From Anaeramoeba flamelloides (taxonomy: Eukaryota > Metamonada > Anaeramoebidae): a DNA stretch of 64,000 bases. The stretch covers positions 1,736,001 through 1,800,000 of the forward strand of contig JANTQA010000020.1 in the NCBI GenBank assembly GCA_027625915.1, written 5' to 3'. The translations under genes were made by a program, and so were the position numbers. Positions 32,201 to 43,103 of the stretch are shown here, piece after piece (position 1 is the stretch's first letter; each line of letters begins with the position of its first letter). The notes beneath the pieces are model-generated. The model saw only the letters and a list, made by a program, of their open reading frames with translations, ran no database searches and was not told the origin of the DNA.

Positions 32201-33039
32201 ATTTTTTTCTTTTTCTAAATTTCCTTTTAAATAAATTTATTTAAAAGTAAGTTAAGACAAAAATAATAAATTTGTGAGGGACGTACAAGGGAAATACATA
32301 CCCAAAATTATCTTATGTTAAAAAAGAAAAAAAAAAGTAAATAGAAAAGAGAAAAAGATAAAAAAAAAAAAAGAAATTTAAAAAGGGTTTATAAGGATCA
32401 ATTGGTAAAAACTCAAAAAAAACAAAACAAAAACACATGCTATCTTTAATTAAGTACTTCCAAAATCACAGCCACGATACTTTTTGTTAATTTAATTTAA
32501 TTTGATAATTGATTATAAATGTTTATTTGTGGGCCCGCTGTTTACTTGTTGTAATTTCTTTTTTCTTTTTGATCTGATTTGCTTTTGCTTTGTCTTGATA
32601 ATTTTTACATATGCTTTTTCGTTTTTATTTTCAAGTTACTCATAATTCCATATTTCGTTATCTTAGTATTAGTAAATAACCACTTTTTCTTTTTCCTATG
32701 TAACTTTTCTTCTCAATAAAAAGTAAATCCAGCCAGGTAAAAAATTGAAAAAAAAATAAAAATTTTTTTTTTCTTTGGGTCCAAGTGAAAGACATTCCAA
32801 ATTTATCTTTATGATCAAAAAGCAAAAAAAAAAATTAAAGAAAAATAAAAAAAAATACGAAAAATAAATAAGAAAAATATTAATAATAAAACAGCATCAA
32901 AAAAAAAAACAAATAAAAAACAATAAAAATATTTGCTGTTTTTATAAAAACATAATTATTTCCTCATTCCCAAGAGATTTTTACATTGAAGATTCAAAAA
33001 TAATTTCTTTTATTTATATTTCTTTATATTTCTATATTT

Positions 33040-33081
<42 letters not shown>

Positions 33082-34595
33082 CATTACTGATTTGTTATTA
33101 TTATTTCAATTAATCTACAATTTGTATAGAAACGTCACCTACAACATTATTGTGTGAAATACATAAAGAAACACTTGATTTATTCTGTCGAGAATGTGAA
33201 GAATTGATTTGTTATAAATGCCAGTTTTCGACTCACCAAAATCACCAAATTGAGACGATGGACGAATCATTAGAATATTATAAAAAAATTGAAATGATTA
33301 AGACAAAAAAAATAATAAAAATCATTCAAAACCAAACATTATTTTTGGATAGAATTAAAAATACAAGAAAGCAGATCAAGAAAAACCGAGAACATCAATT
33401 AAATCATGTTGATAAAAAAATACAGTTATTACATGAAAAAATTGATCAAAAAAAGGATGAATTAAAATTATGGACACAAAAAAATGGACAAAATAAAATT
33501 GAAAAACTTAATGAACAATTAACGATTGAAACAGATAATTTAAAGCAATTGTACAAAATTAATGAAGATCTTATATTTATAAATGACGAAGAAAAAAGTC
33601 GTGATCCAAACGAATTAATAGTAAAATTGGTCTCAATTAAGAAAGGGAAGGAAATGATAAGTAATTTAAAAAATGAATTAGCAGTTATAGTTTCGGAGCC
33701 AAGGACTTTGGATACAACGCTGATAATAGACCAATTACGAGAATTAACATTCCAAGACCAAATTAAAATCCATAATATTAATATAACAATTAATAAATTT
33801 TCTCGGATTGAAGAGTGTTTCGAAATTAAAATTAAAATAACCAACAATAAAACTTTAAATAAAAAATTAATTAATAGAAAAATAAAAATCAAAGCAGTCA
33901 TCAAGAAAAATGATAGTGATCAGAATAAGAATGAAGTTAGTAATAAGAATAAGAATAAGAATAAAGTTGGTGATATATTGATCAAGAATTTCCAATATTT
34001 CAAAAAAGAAAATCTATGGATTGGAGAATGGTTACCCCAATATACAGGAAATTACAATATCAATATTTATTTCAATGAACAGAAAGTTTCTAGTGAGCTC
34101 GTGGTTAAAATTATGAAAGAATCAGAATATTGGGATCCTGTAAAATGTGGCAAGTCAATACAAATCACAAATAACGGTAAAACGGCTACTCAGTGCGGTG
34201 GCTTTACTGGGGGGTTAGATTTCGTTGTAAAGGGTAAGAAAGTCTATAGAAAAGGGGTCCATTATATACCCATCAAAATTAAAAAGGTTTCAACATATGG
34301 CGGTTGCTTATTGATTGGTGTAATAACAGCTGGTTGTCAAGGATCATTAATGAACAATGGTTTTGCATATTGTGTTAAATGTGGTCAAAAGTATCTTAGG
34401 GGATCTGTTTCCTCCTTTTGTTCAAAATGTGTCATAGGTGATGTAATAAATTTGAAATTAGACATGGATAAAAGAGAATTGACCCTTACAAAAAATAATG
34501 AAGAAAGGATTTTTATCCTTGCCAAGTCAATTCCAGATTCTGTAGAATTAATGGCAGAATTTCATTTCGGTGGTTATTCGATAGAACTTATCTAA
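29214..34595 (+). CDS. TRIM-like protein: two B-boxes, coiled coil, filamin-type repeat, SPRY-like domain
   Basis: Exons are 29214-29424 and 33130-34595 (donor GTTTGG, acceptor ATAG), giving 558 residues. B-box 1 has Cys23, 26, 39, 42, 47, 50 and His54, 63. B-box 2 has Cys79, His82, Cys90, 93, 98, 101 and His106, 109. The intron splits the two B-boxes. A Lys/Glu coiled coil follows (about 115-275). Next is a beta domain with the filamin-like end NLWIGEWLPQYTGNYNINIY, then a SPRY-like region (about 404-558) with GDVINLKLDMDKRELTLTKN. Inside the latter, Cys485/488 and Cys501/504 form two CxxC pairs that could bind zinc. No RING precedes the B-boxes, so ligase activity cannot be assumed. It is probably a cytosolic scaffold or regulator; its partner is unknown. 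Confidence 0.85.
29815..31070 (+). repeat. Dispersed repeat R2, intronic copy
   Basis: This aligns with about 18,240-19,510 over its length in the same orientation. Both copies are degenerate and share no long frame. Confidence 0.65.
31721..32048. repeat. Perfect inverted repeat, 110 bp arms, 108 bp spacer
   Basis: The left arm 31,721-31,830 and right arm 31,939-32,048 are exact reverse complements by base-by-base reading. The pairing fades only outside these limits (about 15 bp more with mismatches on the outer side). As part of the intron, the transcript would fold into a 110 bp double-stranded hairpin. Perfection in such AT-rich DNA points to recent formation or gene conversion. Confidence 0.9.
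33044..33078. repeat. (TA)n microsatellite
   Basis: About 17 TA units lie just upstream of TRIM-like exon 2. Confidence 0.95.
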
Positions 34596-35469
34596 GAAAT
34601 TATTGTTTTAGAAATTAAGGAAAATAACAGGCTTTTTAAAAAATATTTTTTATTTGTGCATTAATTAAAGTAATTTTTATATTATAAATTCTTTCAATTT
34701 TCTCAAAATAATAAACAACCCCCTTTTCAATAATTTAGTTTTACTTTTTCTTTCAAAATGAAAAAAAAAAAAAAAAAAAATCCACAAAAAGTAATCCACA
34801 ATATAAACAAAAAAAAAAAAAAATTCTTCTGGTTTATGAAAAATAAGAAATAGTGATTCTTTTCTAAATTATTTTTTAATAAAGTATTTATTGAATAAAA
34901 TGTGTCTTATAATCAAATTATTTAAAAAAAAAAAAACGAGCATACTTATCGAGAACTCAGTTGACCAATTTATTGATTTGAGAAGAAAAGAAGTCAAAAT
35001 ATTGGAAATTAATTGAATATACAACTTAATTTATAGAAAGTAATCAAAAAGAATCAATTTTTCTATTAATTTATATTTTATGCTTATCAAATAAATTTTG
35101 AAATTAAAAATTAAAAATATTTTCATTTTTGGGGGTTATAACTGTTAATTTTTAAGAATTAAATAATAATAATTTTTGTTTGTATTTTCAGATTTGGATA
35201 TGTAATAAAAAAAAATTACAAAATCAAATCTTTTGATTTTTTTAATAATATAAAAAAAAAAAATGCTCAATGATAATATATTAAGTTTTTTTTGTGTCAT
35301 TTAAATCTTAAAGAGTTAATACAATTAGTTTAACTACATTCTAGTTGAAAATAATACAAATTAATGATAATATAATCATTTAAAAAAAAATCAATACATA
35401 ATAAACTTTTACTTTAGAATAAAAGAAAAATAAAAAAAAATGTTCTTCTTTTTATTTTTTTTATATTGT

Positions 35470-35620
35470 GGGTGAAATGTAATTTACACTCTAAATATCC
35501 TTATACTTAAATTTTATTTCATGAATTTAAAGAGTAAATCATAAATTTCTCAATTATTTATTAACAAAAATAGTAGTAAGCTATCAAAAAATGTTCTCAC
35601 TAATATAAAATTTTTTAATT
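35470..35620 (+). repeat. Dispersed repeat R7, copy 2
   Basis: It shares TACACTCTAAATATCCTTA and following sequence with about 15,800-15,960. Confidence 0.45.
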
Positions 35621-35756
35621 TATAAATAAATTATAAGTTTAAACAATGCTTAAATAACGAGATATAATTTTTCTTGCTTAAAGTAAATAATATCTTCAAA
35701 ATAAATTATCTGTGATATATTCTATAAGTTTTTGGTGGTAAAAATCAACAATTTGA

Positions 35757-36362
35757 AAACTTTTAAAAAATTTCCAAAAAAAAAAAGTGTTGCATTTTTT
35801 TTACATTTCATCTAAAATTTTTTTTTGTTAGTGGGAGTATTTGTAAACATTTTATATCAGATGAAGTTAAACATGAATAATGATTGGATATAAGCCTATC
35901 GGAGTTATTTTAAAAACCATTCCTTAAAAAATTTCCAAAAAATGAAAAAATTAAAAAGAATTAAACTTTTTAAAATAAAAACCAAGATCAAAAAATTTCA
36001 TCTAAATAAATGGAAAATATGTTTAAGATACAAATACTTTTTTAAACAATAAAAAAGAGGTCTAATTATTTATCCTAATTTCAAAATTCTATCAAGATGT
36101 AACCACTTAGGAAAATGATTTTTAGGGTCAAAAATAAAAAACACAAAAATTTTCTCCTTGATGAAAAAAATATTATACAATCTAGATTAAAAAATTTTTT
36201 AATATTTTATTTATGTAATGCCTTACAAATAAACAAATTGAATTTTTCTGAAGAATGAATAAATGATGATTTTCAATTGTGGATCTTGAAATGGTTATAT
36301 TTAGGATTGGATTTAATAAAGAAGTTTAAACAGAAATTTTCCATTTTTTTTTTGGAAATAAT
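35757..36362. mobile_element. TIR element family M6, second copy
   Basis: The ends AAATTTCCAAAAAAA and TTTTTTTGGAAATAA are inverted. The right two thirds align with 6,700-7,023, for example TTTATTTATGTAATG and GGATTGGATTTAAT against GGATCGGGTTTAAT. It is more decayed than the first copy. Confidence 0.5.
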
Positions 36363-37123
36363 TGTTTATAGATATTACTATGTTAATAAAAAAAATTTAC
36401 TTAATGTTATTTATATTTTTCTTAGATAATTTTTTTTTTTAAATTGGCTAGTTTAAAAAAAAAAAAGAAAAACATGAAAAAAAGAATCAAAATTCATTCT
36501 TTACAACTCAAAGATATTTAAGTTATCCTTCAAGTTCAACAATTCTAAAAAACAGGGTCTTTTTTTAATTGATTAAATAGATATTACGATATGATCAATA
36601 AAAATTCAAAAAAAATACTTTCCTTTATGTTTAAAATATGTTGATAAGGAACCTAAAGAAAATATCTATTGATTTTTTTTTTTGGTAAATCCTTCTTATA
36701 AAAATTGATTAATATTTCAAAATAAATTAAAAGAATTAAAACTCAATAAAATTTTTTTACACCAAGATAGTTTAAATTTTCTTCATTAACTAATAACCCC
36801 AAATTTATATAATTTATTCTAAAAAAATTCTTAAAAGGAAATTTAAGTATCATAATATACAAAGTATATTTTATACTTTTTCCTTAATAATAAAAAAAAA
36901 AAATAGAATTTAAAAAATTAGATTTTTATTTTGAATAGAAAGGCTCTAAGAAAAAATTCAATTTAAATTTTTTCTTGTATATTTTTCTTCATTTTTTGGT
37001 TTATAATTTCAATATTTATTTTTTGTAACCCAATTGAAAAAGTCTATTTTAATCAAAAATTGGAATTATAAATTCTTTTCTACGTTTATATATATATATA
37101 TAGATTTTAAAAAAAACAAAAAA

Positions 37124-39485
37124 TTAATCCAATTTTTTTGTTTTCATTACATTTTGGAATTGTTTTGTTTGGACAATGCTTTGTTCATTATTTTGTTCAT
37201 CGCTCTTTTGAGATGATAACTCTTGATTGTTAAGATTTAAATCTATTGAATTTTTTAAATTATAGTCGTTTTGTTCTGAAGTGTTTAATAGTGTATTATT
37301 CGCTGTTTTTTTGATTGGTTGCTCTCTTCTATTGCTCTCAATTACCCTTCTTTGAATTGAAAAATCATTTAAAATTGAAGATCCTTTAATATCAATTGAT
37401 GAAGAGATCGTAGAATTATTAATTGATGGTTGAAGAATATCCCCATCTCCAAATGCATTTTCATTTGTGTCTGGCAGTGTTTCTGCTTTTTCATCGCCAA
37501 AGCCAGATAGATCATATTTGGATGTTGAAATATACTTTTTTGGTGAATATTTTTTTTTGCCAAAACTAAATGGTACATATCTGTATTTAATCATTTTCGA
37601 AACTTCTTTTCTCATTGAAAAGACAAATAGCCCAACAAAGTATACAAGTAAAACGGGGTAATAGACTGGTAAATCGAAAAATGGGAAAAATGTAATTAAA
37701 AATGCAATCATCGTGGCTTTAACAACTTTGAGAAAGAAAGGAAATTCTCCCAACTTTCTTAAAAAGGGTTTAAAATCGCTATTATTTTTGGTTGGTAAAA
37801 TTGGTTTATTCTTATTTTCATCTGTATTTTCTATTTGGGTTCAAATATTTGGAATAAAAAAAAATCAAAATAAGAATTGGAAATAATTAATACTTTTATT
37901 TAATTGCCAATAATAATTTGGAATTTATTATTCAATTAAATTTTGAATGGAATTATTTTTAAAAAGTTTGAAATTTTTTTTTTTTCTTTTCACTTGAAGA
38001 AGTGAAAACGAAATTCACCTGTTTGCCTTTAGGTTTGTTTTTAATTTTTTTAATTTTAAAGAATTTCGTAAAATTTTCTTTTTATTTTTTTTTGAATTAA
38101 ATAAAAACCACTGCTGCATTTTCTAAGCTTTAAGTTTTGATTAGAAAATCAATATATTTTATAAATAAAATAAAAAAATTCAAAAAAAGTACCATTAAGT
38201 TTTTTATTTACAATTTTAGAAATATAAAGAAAATTTCTTAAATTTTCAGTTTATAACAAAAAGCCTCAAGAAAACCGCGGTTAATTTTCCCAGTGTTTAA
38301 AAGAATTGAGTAAAATCAAAGATTTTACTCTATTCTTTTGAATTCTGGAAAAGTTAGGCACTCTACAACACTATACGGCACTTGATGGCACTTGACGGTA
38401 CCCCACTACACTCATTTACACTTCCACGTCACTTCCTGAATCACTAATTTGAATTAGAGGTATTGTTTAACCGAGGTGAGAATATAGTGATTCTGGACAA
38501 TTCTCTCAAGAATCGTATAAACTCCATCAATCAAGAGGTCTTTTGTTTCGATTCCATTCAGGTTCGATTTTTATACGAGTTAAAAATATTCAAACCAGTC
38601 AGGCGATTTCTCAAAAAAATAGCGATTCTATGAAGTATAAGTCGGATTTTTGATAAAATTTACACCTCATTGAGGGTTTTTGTAACTTTTTGGGAATATG
38701 ATAAACAATTAGAAATAATGTTGTTAATGGGAATTTTAGCACCCGACCTTCAAATTGTGAAGTTGAATTTCTCACCACTTGCGCATTATCAGTTCCCTAA
38801 AAAAAAGTAAACTTTATTTGAGTTTTGTTTTTGATTCGAAAATGATCTTCAATTATTAACTTGTTCTTAAATCAGAAGAAGTTAGTGTGGTCAAGAGGTT
38901 GTTAATTCTTTTCTGTTTTTTTTCGACTTATCCGAAGACAAGAAACATTTTCTTTTTCATTTTCTTGGGTGAGGTTTTTAAAGGTGTAACAAAAAGGAAA
39001 AAAACGGGAATTAGAATTCAAAAAAAAAGAAAAAAAACAAACCTTCATCTCTTGGATCGATTCTAGGAGTTAAGAATAAGATAAAAGAATTCAACAAATA
39101 GATTCCCAAAACATATGTAACCACATGAAACCTAGGGGTGTAATTATTCAGTTATTTTTTTTTTTTTGTTTTGTTTTTTTTTTTTTTGAAAATTCAGCCA
39201 ACAAGAAAGTAAGGACATCAAAAGTTTTTAATTGTTAGTAAAGAATCAAAATTAATCCTGAGTAAAAGGTATATTTGAAAATTAAATAGATGAGGTGTGA
39301 ATTTACTTTCCAACAACAAACACACGAAGCATATATAAGGAAAGTAATACCAAAGCAAAAATCCATCTTAGTGCAGTATATGGAACAAAAGAATCGAGAA
39401 TTTGTTGATATTTTCTCTTTAAAGGATTAATTGTTGAGGTTACTTTACTGAAACCAGAATCCGATGTTGCCAATTCCTTGATCAT
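37124..39485 (-). CDS. RER1: RER1, retention receptor of early secretory membrane proteins, 3 exons
   Basis: RER1 is a four-helix Golgi/ER protein that returns escaped ER membrane proteins by COPI vesicles. Exons by homology are 39485-39307, 39131-39043 and 37830-37124 (donors GTAAAT and GTTTGT, acceptors CTAG and ATAG), giving 324 residues. Family blocks are YTALRW, VVTYVLGIYLLN, LTPRIDPRDE, DFKPFLRKLGEF, FDLPVYYPVLLVYF and MIKYRYVPFSFGKKKY. Normal RER1 ends soon after the last block (about 190-210 residues in total). Here a hydrophilic Ser/Asn-rich tail of about 130 residues follows and ends in KTKKLD, so Lys-Lys occupy positions -4 and -3, a dilysine COPI signal. The ATG at 39485 gives a normal N-terminus. 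The open frame extends upstream to 39677 but encodes an AT-driven hydrophobic stretch. Confidence 0.93.
37831..39042 (-). other. 1.2 kb intron 2 of RER1
   Basis: It contains the palindrome-rich repeat R5 (about 38,030-38,420) and an unassigned, slightly more GC-rich 500 bp (about 38,440-38,950) with vaguely tRNA-like pieces that do not fold into a tRNA. Confidence 0.75.
38030..38420. repeat. Palindrome-rich repeat family R5, copy 3
   Basis: It includes the hairpin GAATTGAGTAAAATCAAAGA / TTTTACTCTATTCTTTTGAA near 38,295-38,345. A run of short repeats of GGCACTTGA follows (about 38,370-38,400). Confidence 0.55.
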
Positions 39486-40228
39486 TTCCCAAAAAGTTAA
39501 AATAAGAAAGATAACGAAATAAAATAAAAAAAAAACTAACAAAGTTAAACCAATAAATAAAAAAAAAATGAAAATTATTTCAGGTGTGATTTGGTTTTTT
39601 GATAACCGAAACCAAACTCTGAAAAAGATGTACAAAAACGTGGTGTAATAGAAATTATATTGAAAATAACTCCGCATGCACTATTTATTGAAAAAATAAT
39701 GTGTAAAAAATTTTCAATTCATCTTTTTTAAATATCCAAGTAAAAGTTAATCTCTTTTCGGGATTATATCTTATTTGTATATGTAATTTCACCTTTTCGA
39801 GTCCGGGTACTTGCGTATTTTTTTTGTCTTCTTAAATTTGTTTGTTTTTAGATAGTTAAATGAATATTGTTTTCTTTTTATCTTTCAATTTAAAGTGGAT
39901 GTAGTCTTCGGTGAAATATAATTTCTCTTTTATTAAATTTTCACACAACTGATTTATAGGAACAAAGATTATATAATTGGTTTTTGATTTTTAAAGATTT
40001 TCTTGTAGATTAATTGCTTTATTGTAGATTGTAAAGAGTGAATAAAATGAGTAAAATGAAAAATTTTAAGGCATTTTATATCTTGAATTACAACCTTCAG
40101 AAATATTTATTAATAATTAATCTGAATTATTTTTGTGAGTGAATGAGCAAAACTTTATTCTTTTTGAGGTATACCAATTCTGAAAATGATCAATTATCTA
40201 ATTTTCCCAAATTTTCATTATAAATTTT
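39486..40228. other. RER1 upstream region
   Basis: AT-rich flank and presumed promoter; no motif I can support. Confidence 0.4.
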
Positions 40229-40984
40229 AAGGAATTGGCCTCTACTAAGGAGAAGCCTAAGTTCATAGTATGTAGGTACTGGGAGTAAATGATATTAGTG
40301 CACAATAGTTCAAATATCTCAAAAAAAGCGATTTGTCAAGTAGTAATATTTGTTGATCCTCTTCAATTAAAAATAATCCTTATTTTAGTAAAAAAACCCA
40401 ACAGTTTCAGAATAAAATCTGTATTTTCAGACAAATTTAAAGTTTTAATTATCAATATTCAGACTCCAAAGTTGTAAAATATCTTTGTTAAATTTGTGGC
40501 GAAATGTAGATTAATTGTTAAAAAATTCATTTTTTCTAAAAAATTAAATAATTAACCAATAACATTTTTGACAAATTATTTCTCAAAATACTGAAAGTAT
40601 ATTGATGCTACCATTATCTTTATCAAAATTAAACAAAACTAAATTGGTGTTCGGTTTTTATGTTGATTATTATTTAGTTAATCTTTGAAATTGAAAAATT
40701 AAAAAAATAATTTTACTTTGCAAGTTCTAAAGATGAACTTTTAAATACCAGAATACTCGTATTTTGGGTTTCTATTTTTGGAATTAGTCTAGGAATTAAA
40801 AAAAATTTTTTCAAAATGACACTTTTTTAATTGTGATCATTAGTAAAAAATGTAATAATTTATTGTGCAATAAGATTTATAATAGATTTTTTAGAACTAT
40901 TTGAGTCATGGTACACTAATATCATTTATATCCAATTTCAACATACTTTGATTATTAAAATTCTATGTTGAAGCTAATTCCTAA
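40229..40984. mobile_element. TIR element, about 756 bp
   Basis: The left end GGAATTGGCCTCTACTAAGG pairs with the right end CTATGTTGAAGCTAATTCC. Further in, AAATGATATTAGTGCAC (40,288) pairs with GTACACTAATATCATTT (about 40,910). The TIRs are about 100 bp but interrupted. There is no readable transposase. Confidence 0.6.
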
Positions 40985-41169
40985 TGTGAACCAAAAAAAT
41001 AACAAAAAATATAAAGATTAAGTAATAAATATATAAGATTAATGAAATAAATTTCTATTTACTAAACATTTAAGTGCTTATTTTTTAAAAAAACAATTAA
41101 AGTTACAAGATAAAAAAAGTGATAAATCTCGATTTTCTTAAAGATTTCATTTAATCAATAAATAATTTA

Positions 41170-41690
41170 TAGTAGGTAAAAAAAGACGGGAAATGAAAAT
41201 AGTACCTGACAAGAATTTTAATTGTGAATATTAGGAAAATTGAAGTGTAAATTCTTTTATTTTCTATAAAATCCTTTTTATAAATGACCAATTTTTTTTA
41301 AAAATTCAGGAATGAACCCATCTAAAGTTCATTAAAGTGGAGTTTCTATAGAGCGCCCAAATAATTGTTTGATAGCATAAGTAGATCAACTTTTTTTTAA
41401 AAAACAATCGAGTTTTATAAAGGTTTCCTAGAGTTTGGAAAATGATAATTTTTATTCTTGTTTTTTAGTTGGTTGATTGGATGGTTTTTTGAACAAGTAA
41501 AATATCATTAATCATCATTCTAGTAAGTGAGTGGGTTATAATTTAAAAAGTTTGATTCTTAAAAAAGGGATTTTATATTTTATATTAAAGAAATTGCATA
41601 TTGATTGTCCTAATATTAACAATTAAAAATCTTTTTTGGATTTTTTTTATGTCCGTTATTTTTTTCACTACTTTAATATATTTTTTATAG
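41170..41690. mobile_element. TIR element family M1, copy D (reversed)
   Basis: The inner TIRs at about 41,219-41,243 and 41,605-41,630 and internal blocks match the reverse complement of copies A and B. Examples are AAAGTTCATTAAAGTGG and AGCATAAGTAGATCAAC. Confidence 0.6.
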
Positions 41691-41739
41691 TAATCTACCC
41701 AAATCATCTAGATGAAATTAAAAAAAAAAAAATCTAAAT

Positions 41740-42700
41740 GAGAAGAAATGATTACTAATATAAACTAAATTTCATAATAAATGGCCCAATTTTTTTCCAT
41801 TTTTTTTTTTTTACTTTTTTTTATTTCATTTTTAGACAAAAAACAAATATTTCTAGTTTAAAGAACTAAATATTAAAATCCAAATTTTTATATTATAATA
41901 GATAACTTCAATTTATAAAAATATTTATTTTCAAAATTTGATTTCATATGGGTCAATTCTTTTGAAATTGGAATTACTTTAGTATTCATCTGAATTCTCA
42001 CTAACTCTAAGAAAACTTATATGAATTTAATCATTTTTACTAATTTAATCAATAAAAATTTTCAAAATTCAAAATCATAGGAATCCTACTTTTTTTTCTA
42101 ATTTCCTCTTGTTTTTCTTGTATCTCATTTTTTTTAACAACAACAAAATTTAAAGGAATTTATTGATAAGGTTTATCATTCTTATTTATATTTAAATTTT
42201 TCTTTTATTTTGTTTTTGATTGAATTTGAAAAATTTCAACTGAATTTTAAATATCTTAAAAATTAATTTACTATTGTGGAAAAAAAGTGAAACTGGAAAA
42301 AAAGTTCCACACGGCTTTTAATTGGGAACATTACTGAAAATTCAAAGTTAGATCAATGAAAAAAAGAATAAATAAATAAATAAAGACAAAATGAAGTATT
42401 CGCCACAATAATGGTTTTTTTAATACTACCTTTTAGTATCGGGTTTTTCTTTGATTGATCAATTATTAAAAATTTGTTGAAAAAATTGACTATTTTTGAG
42501 ATCTCCAAAACTACACCAACAATTTCTATATGAAAGTAGACTTAAATTGTATTTGTTGGGTTGATTGAAAATAATATAATGGGTTATTATTTGAAGTTAA
42601 TTGGTTTCTTCTTTTTATTAATTGTTTTTACTTTTCATATTCGTTTTCAGTAATGTTCCCAATTAAAAAGTGTGTTGAACTTTTTTTCCAGTTTCATTTT
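41740..42700 (+). repeat. Segmental duplication, copy 2 (partner 21,330-22,380)
   Basis: This aligns in order with the 21-22 kb copy and lacks that copy's extra 300 bp. It contains the TIR element at about 42,268-42,717. Confidence 0.6.
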
Positions 42701-42717
42701 TTTTCCAAAACGGTTAA
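42268..42717. mobile_element. TIR element (MITE-like), about 450 bp
   Basis: TIRs of about 62 bp: left GAAACTGGAAAAAAAGTTCC through CTTTTAATTGGGAACATTAC; the right end at 42,650-42,717 is its reverse complement with a few changes. The inner block is the same as in the element at 7,488-7,951. Confidence 0.65.
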
Positions 42718-43103
42718 GACTAATTTTTCCTATTTTAATTGATCTCAAAAGGAAGAAACCAAACGAGATGTCTTTCTTTTAGTTCTACATATTTATGTCA
42801 ACACAAACTTTTTCTGTAAGGTAAAAATACTAATTCTTTTCTAGGATAAAACACCTTAATCAATAGCAATTATTTAAATCTTTTCTTCTTATGAAAATTA
42901 TTTGTTTATCTGTCAAGTTTATAAGAAACAAACTGATTGAAAATAAAAGAATTAGATACCTACAACATGAATTTACCTTTCAAATGTTCAGAATAAACAA
43001 TTTGTTACTTTTATAAAAATCATTTTTTTAATATATTATTTAATTGTCAACTTTTAGAAATAATCGATACCCAACCAAACAATTTTTCAAATACTTTTTT
43101 TCA

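Larger units (their letters stand above)
29425..33129 (+). other. 3.7 kb intron of the TRIM-like gene
   Basis: The intron holds repeat R2 (about 29,815-31,070), a perfect 110 bp inverted repeat (31,721-32,048), A-rich low-complexity sequence and a TA microsatellite (33,044-33,078) 50 bp before the acceptor. No internal gene is visible. Confidence 0.8.
34596..37123. other. Convergent intergenic region, TRIM-like to RER1
   Basis: AT-rich spacer between two 3' ends. It contains poly-A runs, repeat R7 (about 35,470-35,620) and a copy of the M6 TIR element (about 35,757-36,362). No gene is seen. Confidence 0.6.

Noticed and set aside
33446-33904. 152-codon antisense frame within the TRIM-like exon 2
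   Set aside because: It is a shadow of the Lys/Asn-rich sense frame read as Leu/Ile/Phe; no support for a gene.
38730-38799. tRNA-like segment on the minus strand in RER1 intron 2
   Set aside because: It has an A-box-like GCGCAAGTGG and GGGAA/TTCCC ends, but the anticodon loop would be nine bases, the T-loop lacks TTC-purine-A, and two acceptor pairs fail. At most it is a decayed relic.
39486-39677. Upstream extension of RER1 exon 1 with apparent extra transmembrane segments
   Set aside because: The Phe/Leu/Ile stretch arises from T-rich non-coding DNA. The ATG at 39485 gives the normal RER1 N-terminus.
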